Shown: positions 1 to 12,040 of the stretch, in pieces
How positions within the stretch are numbered: position 1 is the stretch's first letter
Layout of the letters: every line of letters starts with the position of its first letter
From: Zhengitettix transpicula
Taxonomy: Eukaryota > Arthropoda > Insecta > Orthoptera > Tetrigidae
Assembly: GCA_037074705.1 (NCBI GenBank)
Contig: CM073591.1
Span: forward strand, 38,544,587 to 38,608,586
Reading direction: 5' to 3'
Length of the DNA stretch: 64,000 nt
Translations under genes and position numbers: made by a program
Notes under the pieces: model-generated
What the model was told of the DNA's origin: nothing
Database searches by the model: none
The model's input: the letters and a program-made list of their open reading frames with translations, nothing else

Positions 1-1490
1 CAGAAAAGGTAAAAAAATAACGATTCATCATTAAACTTGCGTTCCCCATGACTTGTAGGGGAAATGGAAAAATAAATTTAAAAAATCTGGCGTGTAACCA
101 CAACTAGTGTTTTCTGATGGTCAATTATGTGTTTCTTTTGCAAGAGTTAGGAATTTTAATAGTATAAAAATGATGGTTTTTTTAAGGTACAGGAAAAACA
201 AATTTTAAGTGATAAAATTTCCTTTTATGTTTCAAGATCTATTGTAATTTAATCGATTATTGAAATGATATTTTATATGATGGTTGTAGGGGTTATTCTT
301 AGTTCATTTGATTATTTTTTCTATACACATTTCATGAACGTTTTGATTAATCATCTTCATAAATTTTGCCTATACATCGCAACCGTTTTCAATGTCGTTA
401 AAAACAAATCGTTTAATACTATTTACTATAATAAACAATACCCCATCGCTTATCGATCGTATATATAATATATATATATATATTATTTAGACATTAAAGG
501 GAGGCAGAATAATTGACTTACCTGAAATTGAGGTCCGGTGACTCCGTTTAAAATATTATGAGCCTAATGTAAGCGAAACTATTTATCTGGAAATAATTAA
601 TTATATATTCTCATTTTATTTAAACCCACAAATTTTAGTCTGACCTAGATCATGAAACTATATATTATTATCTATAAATGTATACATTTTTTATGTAATA
701 GTCGTCCAAACACTTTATGTCATTTAAAGCCCTACTGTCGTTTCAGTTAGCGATGCGTAAATATACGATATATATTAATGAAACCAGAAAGGAATAAAAT
801 TCAGACGGAGACGTTTCATTGTAAATAGCTTATCAGTGTATGTAAATTACTTGAACGAAATTATTATTAATATACTTACTGTGATGAATAATTATTTTAA
901 AAACATTACTCTTTTACTCTACAATTGTCAATACTGTTTTCTTTAATATTGTTAATTTTAAATATATATATATTAATAGTAGGTAACAGATCTAATCAAA
1001 TGTAAATTACAACTTCATTCTTCATATTTCTTACAAACGCATGTTTCAACAATGTAATAATTAACGCAATAAAAACAATATTCCTAGGCAGAGATTGGCC
1101 AATATCCTATATACTTCTAGGTTAACATTATACTATAATAATAAACATTAGTTATTATGCTAATAATTAAAGCAAATGTTTGAAAGAAATATGTAAATAA
1201 ATTTTGGTGCTGCTGAACCCAATTTTCGTCTGGAAATAAATCATTTCAGATAATTATTATTTGTTTTAATAAACATCCAATACTTTGTTTTGTGTATACA
1301 GTATTTCTCTTTAACCTCACTGCTTTTATTACAACGATAAATGACTTAATCAATTTTTCCCCTTACGTTTTAAAATTTAGACTACCACTAGACCAAAAGT
1401 ACTTGTTAAATATTTGCGCTTTTTAAACATGGATTGCTGAAAAAGTAACGAGTCTATGTTTACTCGTTGTTTTTTCTTTTGTAGTGCCTA
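1..1490. other. AT-rich stretch, no gene seen
   Basis: Uniformly AT-rich sequence with frequent stops in all frames. Apart from the TA tract near 460 I see no repeat-family member, exon-like segment or RNA gene. Confidence 0.7.
460..485. repeat. (TA)n tract
   Basis: Alternating TA with one or two interruptions. Simple sequence repeat. Confidence 0.85.
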
Positions 1491-1885
1491 ATCGTAGTCC
1501 AGAGGGAGTTTGGTAGGAATATACAAAGGCATGATTCCATGATGGAAGTTGAACAAATCGTTTGTGTCGCATCAAGATTTCATGGCGAGCTCAGGTGGGA
1601 CACGATCGGCCAAGATGGACGGCGATGGACAGAGAGAGACAGACAGAGAGAGAAGGAAGATGCGGTGGCTTTCCGCGGAAGGATTTACATATTCATGGCC
1701 GCTCTGGCGGGGATGCGAGGGTTCAAGGGGGTGAATGGGGCGGAAGGGGGTGGAAAGACGGACAGAGACGGCAACAGCGCACACGGCTCAGAATCAAGAG
1801 AGACACATCAAAGGCCAATCGTACAGCAGAAGGGGGCAAAAAAAATGAAGTAAGCAGGCTACGTTCACAGGCACGGGAAAGCTGA
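1491..1885. other. GC/GA-rich island
   Basis: The base composition changes sharply from the AT-rich flanks. The core holds interrupted GAGA and GACAGA runs around 1629-1655. Overlapping open frames on both strands result from the purine bias and share no recognisable domain, so I do not call a gene. GAGAG runs are the recognition sequence of GAGA-factor proteins in insects; a regulatory role is inferred only. Confidence 0.4.
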
Positions 1886-2122
1886 CCTCTACACGACTAA
1901 AGATAAAGATGGACAAACAACACATACTTTATAGCGGTATTTGGACCGCTAGATAATATGATAAGATACTTTAGATAAGTTCGTTCTTGTGATCAGAGAT
2001 CTCTGGAAGAATGATTCCGTCAGAATCAGCTACATTGTCAGTGGTCAGAAATTGAAATGGACGGGAGACTTTAAAATGTAAAATTATAGTCTTCAACTGG
2101 AACCTAGTATATTATAAGCAAC

Positions 2123-2140
2123 AAAGATGGCGGCCATTTC
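2123..2140 (+). promoter_or_regulatory. YY1/Pho-like motif
   Basis: The sequence reads AAAGATGGCGGCCATTTC, which contains the YY1/Pleiohomeotic consensus AAGATGGCGGC followed by an inverted GCCATTT half. Binding is inferred from motif match alone. Confidence 0.3.
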
Positions 2141-2342
2141 ATACATGAAATCAGGACACGGAGGAAAATTATTTATATCTTAATTAAGAAATCCAATATC
2201 AATTTATTGACATAATAATTTACTTGCCGACTCGTCACCACTTTCAGAAAATCTTGTGATCCTGTGACTTTTTCTTTATTGATATATATAAATATATATT
2301 CTGACTATTGAGAAGTCTAGCAAAATTTGTATTTTTTTAAAT

Positions 2343-2562
2343 ATGTCAGATGCTAAATAAGGAACGTAGGTTTTCCCGGTGTAGTTGCTGAATGAAGTTC
2401 TCTCGGGATTCCAACCCGGTAGCGTAGTTTTGTAAACACAACGTTTCGATGGCTTGCACCGCCATCTTCTTCAGGTGAAGATTATTGCACTTCACCTGAA
2501 GAAGATACAAAACTACGCTACCCGGTTGGAATCCCGAGAGAACTTCATTCATGTCAGATGCT
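2343..2562. mobile_element. Foldback retroelement-like insertion with 12-bp TSD (family A)
   Basis: A 196-bp insertion at 2355-2550 is flanked by exact 12-bp direct repeats ATGTCAGATGCT (2343-2354 and 2551-2562), a clear target-site duplication. Inside, 2390-2434 pairs with 2506-2550 as an inverted repeat, and 2465-2480 pairs with 2490-2505. The left arm alone carries CACAACGTTTC, a 6-bp stem (2448-2453 with 2461-2466) around a 7-base loop, and CTTCAGGTG. On the minus strand the order is CTGAAGA, stem, GAAAC. No coding capacity. A variable-length TSD plus a partly inverted copy would suit Penelope-like element debris; this is inference. A foldback DNA element is the alternative. Confidence 0.6.
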
Positions 2563-3430
2563 TCTTAAAAATGTTATTCTAATCATTGTAATTGTTTTTT
2601 TTTTGTATTTTTAAACTTTAACCTGATGAAATCGAAAAATAAGCGATTAAACGTTCTTAATTTAATTAATAAATTACTTTTTCTGAATTAAAACTGGCTG
2701 ATGTTTATTTATTTAATATTTTTCTTTCTCCTCAGTTTCTTACGCAGTGCCATTTCGGAATTGAGTGGTCCACGGTGCTTTAAATTCTCATCCTTACTCA
2801 TTTTATTGCATTTTACTTTAAATCTTCTCCCATTCATACCTCTAGATGCTTGTGTAATATTATTCGCTTTATATTCCACTCGTTATTTTTCAAAATATGT
2901 AATGTTCGTTTTTTTTAACTTATAACACGCTCGGCTCTTGGACCACCGTTATCTTCCAACTCATCGCAATACAAGCTTAACTAATTATTTTAACTCTGAT
3001 GTTAGTGATGATTCTGGTATGTCTTCACTTATCATTCAAAACTAATTTTTATCCGAATCAACATACAGCTAAAGAACATAGAACCTCAGGTGAATCATGA
3101 TGTTTTCCAAGCAATCCTGATAATTCCTTGTAACCCTCCATGTTTATAATTTTGTACCGATTTTTCTGGTTTGCATCCATGAACTTGACTCATGGCGTTA
3201 TAACCATTCATTTTTTTTGTCTGCGTTCCAGTGATTTTAAACCACCCAATAACAAACTTATTTGTCAGAGTATCTTCATTATATATTCCAGACGCAGTAC
3301 TTTTATAATTAACGAAACATTCAGACAACGTTTACTACTTTGTTTTTTAAAATGTGAATCCTTCAAGAAATTGTAATACAAATAAAGTATTTCCAAGGCT
3401 AAAACGTTCATCAAAACTGTTCCGCTTATA
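2563..3430. other. AT-rich stretch, no gene seen
   Basis: Short open frames on both strands overlap and show no conserved domain. Nothing else was recognised. Confidence 0.6.
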
Positions 3431-3469
3431 ATCACAATGATTGGTAGATGTGTGTAATAAATATTGACG

Positions 3470-3690
3470 CTAGTTGTTTCCGACTTTGAGAGCCATTTTC
3501 CTGTTGGAGAGTTTGGTGGTTTGATATGTCTGTAAGACGAAGGAGTCTGTAGCTGTAGCTATTAGCGTGGAGCCCGTGTTTGCAGAGATGAGCAGGCAGG
3601 TAGGTAGATGGTGATGAATGCCAGCTGTTTGCTCTGCGGTTGATCGGATTGTTTGAGCAAACCTCGCCATGTCTGTCTGCCCGGAGGAAT
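3470..3690. other. Moderate GC island
   Basis: GC-richer than its flanks, with CAGCTG and TGATCGG-type short motifs. Overlapping minus-strand frames exist but are low-complexity shadows. Candidate non-coding element only. Confidence 0.25.
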
Positions 3691-4071
3691 AATGTCACCG
3701 TATCCTACACCACCTTAAGAAATACTACTCAGAATACGTATGTCAAGTTCGTTTTATTTTCCAGCACCGCAGTGACGGGTAATTAACCCCATTAATCATG
3801 TAATTAATTAACAACTTATACAATTAAATGTGAACAGGATATCAACTGTAGCAGTTATTATACAAATACTAAGTTGTTTGAAGAAGGTAATAGCTTCAGA
3901 TATATTACAGATCGTACGGGAGGTGTGTGTATTTAAGAGATGTTTATTTAACATCGAACAAACAATCTGAGTTTTTCAAATGTAGAAATTATAGAAAATA
4001 TAAAAATGTCTGTGTTAGATGTACAGTCTTCACATACAAAAGTAGCAAATTAATAGACATAATTAAGATTT

Positions 4072-4140
4072 AAAATAAATACCACACAACGTTTCTGCAA
4101 TTCTTGTTGCTCTCGTCAGGTGAATAAGACGACTCCACGT
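4072..4140 (-). repeat. Family A fragment
   Basis: Shares the block TACCACACAACGTTTCTG and the distal GTCAGGTG with the family A copies at 21.3 and 35.2 kb. On the minus strand it reads CTGACGA, a GCAA/TTGC stem, then GAAAC. The ends are unclear and there is no coding capacity. Confidence 0.6.
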
Positions 4141-6950
4141 ATGAAAAATCTCTATGACCTGATCTGTAATGCCACAGGAAAATAAAACCCTTCTTCATAA
4201 TTCTTTACGTGTTCAATATTTTTCTAAAACATTTCTGACTATATTTAATTTTAAAATACTCATTTAGATTTTTGTTCGTCTTTAAGCGTTTACATTCAGA
4301 AATTAAATACTTCCGATCTTCCCTTATCCAGATTTTTAGTCACGCACAAAGGCTGTCGCAGCAAAGAAATATGTTTTTAGAAGAGGTAAAAAATACCGAA
4401 TATCTACTCGAAGAAAACTTTTTATATTTACAAAAATATTTTAACTGACTTTCACAAAAGAACACTTTAAATTATATTGACTTCCTTCTCTCTTTCCCAG
4501 TATTTCCTTTCTTATACCTTCCAACTGGGACTTACGAATATATAATAAAGATACGTTATCTCCGTAACGTCACTTAGAAAAATGTGTCCTTAAAGACATT
4601 CTGAATTATAAAACTGGTTTAGAGGCAGTGGAAGTATTTAAAATAATTGGAGGAAAATAAATATATCAAACAAGTATCAAATAAGTGAAGAATGTTCTGT
4701 TAATTTGAAACAATTATTAAAGGATCAGGATAAAAAAAATTGGCCCGGACCGAGAATCGAAACTAGGACTTGAATTGAAACCATTCATTCTGTTCTTCAC
4801 TTATTTATTCTCTTTGGAGATTGTTTTAAAGAACCTACTTGTTACCAACAGTAGTTTTAACACCAATTAGAAACACGATGTGACAGAAAATGGAGGAAAC
4901 AACCATATAAAATGCGTAATCAAGAGGTATTTACAAGAAAGAACAGTGGTCAATGTGGGTTTCTGACCGGAAGGGAGGAACCAACTTACCAGGCTGTTGA
5001 ACAGGAGCGTGGTGTTAAATTAAGCAGCATGGGAATATATAACTGAAGTGACAAAAACGAAAAATTTGTAATCAATTTCGTACAAAATGCCACAGTGGCA
5101 CACGCAGTAACCAGCCTCGATTATTTAGAAACTATAAAACTAGTTTACTTTACTTTTTTTTCTGTTCTGTCATATAGAATTGCTTTCGGGGCAATTCAGC
5201 GGACAAATGCAACTCAAAATAGTGTTGCCCGAACAATATAACTGATGAAGAAGGGTCTTAAAAAACTAGTTATTTTTACTAATGAATGTAATTTATTGTT
5301 TTAAATAGGCACTTATTTATTCACTATTGCATAACAAGAAATGAACGAAAATCTAAAAAATAGCCTGATCTATTAAATAATTGTCAATTTCACAGAATGG
5401 AGTTATTTTTCCGGAATTTTTACCTCAAACAGTTATATATTCAACAAAATAAATTTAAAGATGAGCCACTTTAATTATCTTTAGTCACTTTTTATATTCA
5501 GTAAAATAATTTACAAAAAGACTTAGAATTACAAACTGAATTGTATAATTAAGTTATTATGTAAATTGCTAGCAAGATCTAATAATCATCAGCATTAAAA
5601 GCTGTATAAGGCCTTACTAGTGTTAAATGACCAAGGGAAGATAATATTCACGATCGGTCTTCAAATAATAAAATGTTTTATTTGTCTGAATATTTTACCA
5701 TAACAATTTGAGCAGAAAAACATCATGATTGACATACGAAAGTGAAAAGTAGACGATTATTATAATTACAGCTTGATCTTATTGCAGGATCATTTTATAA
5801 TTTTTCCGTTTTAAAAATCTTTAATGCGGATAATTATTCTTAAATTAGTAGGGTTTTCAAAATTATTAAAATATATAAAATCATATTTATAATAGTTAAC
5901 GAATGTTAAAATAGTAAGAGCAACAATCATATACCACAAATTAGATGTACTAATTATATCCTATTTTAACTCCAAGTACAGCTTTAGCCTTCAACATTTA
6001 AAAGTACCTTCCACGTCAGAAGGCGTGTGGTTAAATTCAGTTGTTTACGACATCAGCGCACAAATATTGACACGTTTGGATGTCTATTACAGTCGGACAT
6101 ATAAATGATTATTTATTATCATGGTTTAAAGTCTAAAAATCGTATTCGATTATAAAAAAAATTATGGACCTTATCTGGTGTCGTTATATTTTTTTAATAA
6201 TTTGTGCATATTGTGTACCGTCTGCACCTTCATTTCTGTAACATCATATTACGAGTTCAAAATCAGATATTTGTAAATTTATGGCGTTTACTATGAATAA
6301 AAAATGAATTATTATGTGGAATGTAGGATTTGTATGCCTTGAACGATAAAGCAAATTATCGTCCTATCGTTTTATTTAATTTCGAGTGATTTTTTACAGA
6401 TTGTTTATTGTTTGATTGTAAGTCTGCACAAATATTTCGTAGTCCCATGACGTGCTGTGAATTAATAAATTCAAAGTTCAGCCGAACATTTCCTCAGTCA
6501 ATTCAAACGCTGAATTTAGTAGTCCTCTGACCAGTGTGCGCCATTTCTGATTCTTAACCATCAATTAACTTCCCCTGACTACGAACAATAATATTTTTAT
6601 ACTATCTTTTGTTTTATTTTTTAACATTTATTATACTGTTTGAAACGTTTGAACCACCACCAGTTTCCTCAACTTCTTGCATTTTTATTACAACTCTCTA
6701 ACTTTCTATTTAGACCAAAGACTGTAATGTTTTATATAAATAAAGGGATTACTATATATTTTTAATATATTTAAATTTTTACTTAGATATTTAACAGAAA
6801 ATATTTTATCATATGGCAGGGTGAAATTAATTAAAAGAATTAGTAATTTATATTTTATTAACACAATAAAAACATTTACTTCATGCTCTTATTTAAATTT
6901 AAATATCCACGGCTATTTTAAAAACATAAAATAACAGTACGGAGAAAATT
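4141..6950. other. AT-rich stretch with one repeat fragment
   Basis: Long AT-rich stretch with stops in all frames. Apart from the family C fragment at 4716-4772 and its flanking inverted 14-mers I see no gene, RNA or recognisable element. Confidence 0.6.
4716..4772 (-). repeat. Family C tRNA-like fragment
   Basis: It has the same order as the 24.9 and 41.9 kb elements: AAAGGATCAGGAT, an A-run, then a CCGGACCGAGAATCGA block that is the reverse complement of a B-box-like segment. It is too short and diverged to be a tRNA gene. Confidence 0.45.
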
Positions 6951-6954
6951 TCAG

Positions 6955-7160
6955 ACTGGTGTTGGTGGCCCCCTATTCGTATACGGTGGTCATATCGCTT
7001 TCATGAACCGACTTTGATAAGATTATCTTCCGATACATTACCACTTGGAGGTCTGGCAGGTAAGTCTTCTCAGGTAGTTCGGAGTACTCCGCAATCTATC
7101 GTATGATGCGCCTCCTTCCCAGGAAGATTGGCACCCCGCTGGCCTATAGGATCTCGTCAG
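6955..7160. repeat. GC-rich unidentified block, probable old repeat
   Basis: This block differs in composition from both flanks and contains segments such as CATATCGCTTTCATGAACCG and CCGCAATCTATCG. I cannot place it in a family; no frame gives a known domain. A repeat or exon of unknown type both remain possible. Confidence 0.25.
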
Positions 7161-7199
7161 CAGGGACAGTGAAAAGTTCTCTCCAATTTATATCAAACT

Positions 7200-7470
7200 T
7201 ACTATCTAAGAATTGCTCTTGTAAAGAAAACCTGAAAGGTAATCGTCACTTCTCGACAACTCCTCCATAACTTTCCCCAAAATTCACCAACTATTCCGAG
7301 CACCAACTTATACCATCTTGAAACAAAAATTAACTTCCTCTCCAAAACCCACTTCTTCGTAAGTTCTCCAAAACTAACAGTATTCCAGTAAAACCTCACT
7401 AACCTAAAACTAAAAATTAACTTATAACATCCCAAAACTTCCTGACTGCTGTCTTCCACTCAAAAACTAA
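7200..7470. repeat. G-poor strand-asymmetric tract with internal repeats
   Basis: The plus strand is strikingly poor in G. Internal sub-repeats include AAAAATTAACTT twice (near 7325 and 7413) and several variants of TCCAAAAC. It may be an eroded minisatellite. The 85-residue minus-strand open frame follows from this bias and is not called as a gene. Confidence 0.4.
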
Positions 7471-8035
7471 AATATATGCTTGTTCTGCAAGTTCCCTTTA
7501 CACCTTGGTTTGCCGAAATTTCCCCCAACAGGTTCTGGGATTATGCCGTTTTTATCCAACAGGAATCATATTTGTGCGCCCAAAAATCTCAATATTTTAA
7601 TTATCTGCATACTCTACAGGTTGCAAATAGCTAAATTAATGGCTGTTAGAAGACACGGCCGCGACGGTGCCAATCTGGCGAAGCGTCTTATCTGATCGTG
7701 CTAAAGTCTTGTGACCAATGATAAGCCTAGCCAGAGACTCACAATATTTTAATCCGCACAAAGGGAGGCTGCGATGGGCTTGTTTATGTATCTGTGAGTA
7801 CCTGAGAAGCTAGTATAATTGCTCGTTATATTTTCTTTCGAAATTAAATTAAAGTATATATAATTAATAAAATCAATTAATTTATCTCGCCTGTGCACAC
7901 TACAAGACAATGAAATAACCGAATAATTTGTCTCCAGATTGCTTTTGCCAATGGCGTGAAAACAGATTCATTCGTATAGGAACCGAATATCTGCAATATA
8001 ACTTGAGGTATAAATAATGACACTCGCGTTTCATT
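7471..8035. other. Unremarkable intergenic sequence
   Basis: Mixed composition, turning AT-rich after 7800. I see no gene or repeat family. Confidence 0.5.
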
Positions 8036-8038
8036 CGT

Positions 8039-8518
8039 TCAGTGGTGGATAACTTTCCATTTTTCAGGGAAATTTTTATTGAGGAATACCAAAGTTGGTT
8101 TCATGGGTGATTGAGGTCGCTCCGTGGCGGTGTCCATATGTTTGGAATGTATTGCCAGTGTCTCCCTTCCATATGTAACACTTAACTGCATGACTAAGTT
8201 TATGCAAGCAAGAGTTTGATGCACATAGTTTATGGCAAAGCCGTCACTCCAATTATATGATTTCGTCATCATTTGACAGATGTTCGAGTTCAACTGATTG
8301 GAAGATTTACAAGATTTCGCATATGGATGGAATTTCCAACGGGCCGGAGTGAATACGTCTGAGTCCCGCAGAAGAGTTTGATGACGTCTTGTGATCGGGT
8401 CACTTGTAGCAGAGGTCATGTTGGCCCCTGTATTGGCAGGCCTTGCCTCTTTGCATTCCGGGCGCGTCTGCTGGCTGCTGCTGTTTAGCATTCCATCTTC
8501 GATTGCCGCCGCTTCCAA
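8039..8518 (-). other. 159-codon open frame of unknown status
   Basis: One of the longer open frames in the window, running from ATG at 8518 to TGA at 8039. I recognise no domain. The N-terminal third is Ser/Gln/Ala-rich; no membrane segment or signal peptide is evident. It abuts the GC-rich island at 8520-8830 and may share its explanation as non-coding constrained DNA. The plus-strand sequence contains TTTGACAGATG, a TALE-homeodomain-type motif. No splice-site context or codon-use argument distinguishes it from chance, so I rate a real coding exon as unlikely. Confidence 0.12.
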
Positions 8519-8519
8519 C

Positions 8520-8900
8520 TGCTCATTAAATTAGCGTGTGGTGCGGCGCCGCCTATACACCAGCCAAAAGCTCTAAGGCCTTCCTTCCCTTTTAACCATG
8601 CCACCACCTAATCCGGGCGCGTGCACTCCGAGAACCTTCTCCTGCTCCTCCTCCCCTTTCGTATCGGCGCCGATTTACGTACTGATTAAATTTTCACTCG
8701 GTGCCTGGCTGGCTGCTTCTCTGCGGGCGCAGCGCAAGAGAGAGGAGGTGGAAAGAGGGAGGAAGGTGTGCAGATGCGGAGGAAGCCCGCCCGACTCGCT
8801 CCATTAAACAAGGGCCACGTTCAAAATGCTTTACTCTTAGGACAACGCGGAAAAACCGAAACACTACAGACAAGAGGCAAAAAATAGCCGTCAAGTTACT
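8520..8900. other. GC-rich island
   Basis: GC-rich block with GGCGCCGCC, GGCGCCGATT and TTAAATTAGCG-type motifs, followed by a purine-rich tail at 8735-8775. Open frames on both strands overlap here and carry no recognisable domain. Candidate non-coding regulatory element. Confidence 0.35.
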
Positions 8901-10689
8901 GAAATCGGAAGAGATAAGTTTAAATATTTACTTAGATGAGACACAATATCAAGAATAAAACTGGCGAGTTATAAGACGAAATTTACAAAATATCTTGATA
9001 AATTATAAACATTTAATGGATATATATATAAATAATTAGTTTTAGCACTATGTATTTTAATATCATTGTAGATATTGTAGATTCAACGAACCTTTTATTT
9101 ATTTGTACGTACTACACAGAATTCTGTCCAATTATGTAGTTACCGTACACATTTTTCAATTTTATCAGTTACTTTACACATTTCTTTTCTTATTAATAGG
9201 TTTTTACTAAATACAATTAACACTTATTTTTTAATATTTCAACTACAAATTATTGTACACTAACTGAAACCACATAATTTACCAGTATTGCCTAGTATTT
9301 AATTAACCTGGTATTTAATTAACGAATATTATACAGCCGAAATGTATCAATTCTATCGATAGCGTAAAATAGTTCAAAACTAGTATATAAACAATATTTT
9401 TAGTTTATACAATAGGAACACAAATAAATATATTCTGGGCAGAATCCCCCCATAAAATTATATCTACGTAAACATGTTACCTAGGGTTAAAAATTATTTC
9501 ACTCTCCCCCTTTCTTTCAATAACGTCCTTACTGTTAACAATGCACTTAGCGACCTCCATAAGCATTGACTCGATACCAATGCCAGTCTTTTTCTATAAT
9601 TTTTTAATATACTCCTTCTCATACTCGCAGAATCATATATGAGAGGCTAAATTTGATGTTAAACCACTTCTCTGAGGTTTCGAAAACGACGTATTCAAAT
9701 TAAATTTCATTCTTTTTTGCACTTACATTTTTACACTCTCGGTCATTCATGTGTTTTCCCTACCTGGGAAAATCCCTAAGGATTGAAATTGGCCTTAAAC
9801 TTCAACCTAAGTGAAACAATACCAGATATCCTGAAAACTATTTATTTTTCACAAATATCGGTAGTTTTTTTTCCCATTATTTGTAAATGTTACCTTCATC
9901 CCTATGGGTGTTTTCTCCCAAATTATAAGTTGTGCTTGTTTCTTTGTTTATTTGAAATTTCTCCGAGTATGCGGAACACACAAATAATTACACACACACA
10001 CATCAGTGTTAATATTAATTAAGTTTGGTGAGCTAGTTAAAGACCGTTAACTGATCCTATAATCACTTTAGAGTCTGATTAAACGTTGATGAAAACTAAG
10101 AAACAAGAGTGACGGCAGTTAGGCCAACAACAACTTCCAAAAGATTGAGCTTAATATAGAATGTCCAAAATCGGTGCAGCTGCAGGGACTGTCCTTCAGG
10201 AAAACACAATACATAAGGTCAATAGAAGAATTTGATACTGGGTTTAATTTGTAGTACTCGAATTGTTCAACATGAATTACGTCGACAGGTAAATACATAT
10301 TACGGTTTAAGTTGACATCTACGAAAATGTGTCACAATATTCAAAGACAACGTTCATCTGTGGCTGAACCTGTAATCAAAACCATGTCTAATTACTCACT
10401 ATGACGTAGGGCCAGACTGAACATTTTGTGAATAAAGATAGGCCCATTATGTTTGGATTTTACCTCACGAACTGCCATATTAATCGGACATATTTGTCCC
10501 ATGAGAAAACTCCATACATTAGTATCGTCATACTTCTTATATGACGGCATAAACATAGATCTAACAACGCCAAGACAACCTGTCGCAGATTCAAACATCC
10601 TCACCTTGTATCGGAGTTGAAAATTATGCTTGATAACATTATCACGCTCTTGCAACTTTGCCAACGGACCATATGAGTGGTTCTATGTT
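8901..10689. other. AT-rich stretch, no gene seen
   Basis: AT-rich to about 10100, then of mixed composition. A 90-codon minus-strand frame at 10392-10664 shows no domain I recognise. A short CA tract sits at 9990-10002. Confidence 0.5.
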
Positions 10690-10880
10690 TGAACGAGGTT
10701 GTGACACACAAGACGGTCTTGGTGACCTGCGTCAATAAACTGTCACGGGGTCAACGCCGGTGCTGTTCCGATTGCGGCCAATTCTAGTAATTAGCTGTCA
10801 CTCGCCGATGACGAGGTGATACGACCGACATCGTGACAACGAGATATTTGGCGGGATTTCAGAGCGCTAATGGACCTTTA
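10690..10880. other. GC island with homeodomain/TALE-like sites
   Basis: The block contains TAGTAATTAGCTGTCACTCG: a TAATTA homeodomain core directly followed by CTGTCA, the Meis/Homothorax-type motif. It also carries GATGACGAGGTGATACGACC and GGCGGGATTT. No frame is coding-like. Candidate conserved non-coding element, inferred from motifs. Confidence 0.35.
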
Positions 10881-11368
10881 AGGCAAATAAATAATTTATT
10901 TTTCTGTTTAGTTTGTCACTTAAGGGACTTTTTTTCGACATTCTAAAAACACTGCTTGCCTAAAATAAAAATATTAGTTATAATTACGACGTACTTCACA
11001 CAGAAACAAAAGTGGCGATAATGTTTTCCTCTTTCAAAATGTATATAAATTTAAAATATAAAATGAAAAAAATATATACGTGCGTCAAGGAAAACGTATG
11101 CCTGAGAAAAAAGAACAGATGAAGGAAACTTCTAAAAACACTCGCGTGTCTCTGAGAGTTCTAGATTAATTCGGAATAATGTAGAGAGTATTTAAAATTC
11201 TTTCTCTAACTGAATGAAGCCATTAAGAAAATTATAAAAAACAATGTGTTAATAAAATATTTGTATGTTAAACATTTGATGAATTTATTGATCTATGAAA
11301 GCGTATTAATTTGGTGTAGATGTAATTAATATTATCAAGAGTACGTATATAATATCAGTTTTAGTTTT

Positions 11369-11413
<45 letters not shown>

Positions 11414-11760
11414 TTTATGAATAAAAGAACGTTCCCAGGAAGAGTCTATGTTTTTAGTCATTTGAGAATATATAGATGATATTTATTAATATTTTAAAGA
11501 ACTATATCTCTTACAATTGAAATTTATTTACGTATGAATTGTAAAGATCAGGTAGCTATTTCATTTTCTGTGACCTAATTTGTCAACAGGTATTTTTAAT
11601 AATTTTATTAATATAATATTTAATCGAAGCAATATTTTATTATTTAGTACTGGAACATCGCAGTGTTGTAAAAAATATATAGAAACGTTAAATACTGTAT
11701 ATTTAAACTATCAAACATATTTCATAATTCGCTAAGTTCATGCTACCTGATGATGTAAGA
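10881..11760. other. AT-rich stretch, no gene seen
   Basis: Only a TA tract (11375-11410) stands out. Confidence 0.6.
11375..11410. repeat. (TA)n tract
   Basis: Uninterrupted alternating TA for about 30 bases. Confidence 0.9.
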
Positions 11761-11849
11761 GACATGCCCTAACAATGATTGTCAAATACTACGAAATAAT
11801 AAGATAGGTGGCATATGGAATAGTAAATGCTGTAGTTACCCACTTGTGG

Positions 11850-11960
11850 ATTGTGTCGTGGAGCGCAGGTGCTAGGCAGGTGCTGGGCTCTCTCCAGCAC
11901 TGGGTAGGAGCCTTGGCGGAGTACGAGGATAGTCACGTAACACTGCTCCGTCCACAATGC
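11850..11960. other. GC patch with E-boxes and a perfect hairpin
   Basis: CAGGTGCT occurs twice 13 bases apart (CAGGTG E-boxes). The second runs into a perfect hairpin: GTGCTGG at 11880-11886 pairs with CCAGCAC at 11894-11900 across a 7-base loop. The stem is too short for a microRNA precursor. An open frame of 88 codons on the minus strand is not supported. Confidence 0.3.
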
Positions 11961-12040
11961 TTCCTCGGACATTTTTAGACGTGTTAACGTGAAATTATTT
12001 TGCCTTCGGCGAGAAAAATATGCTCCATACATCATTATAG

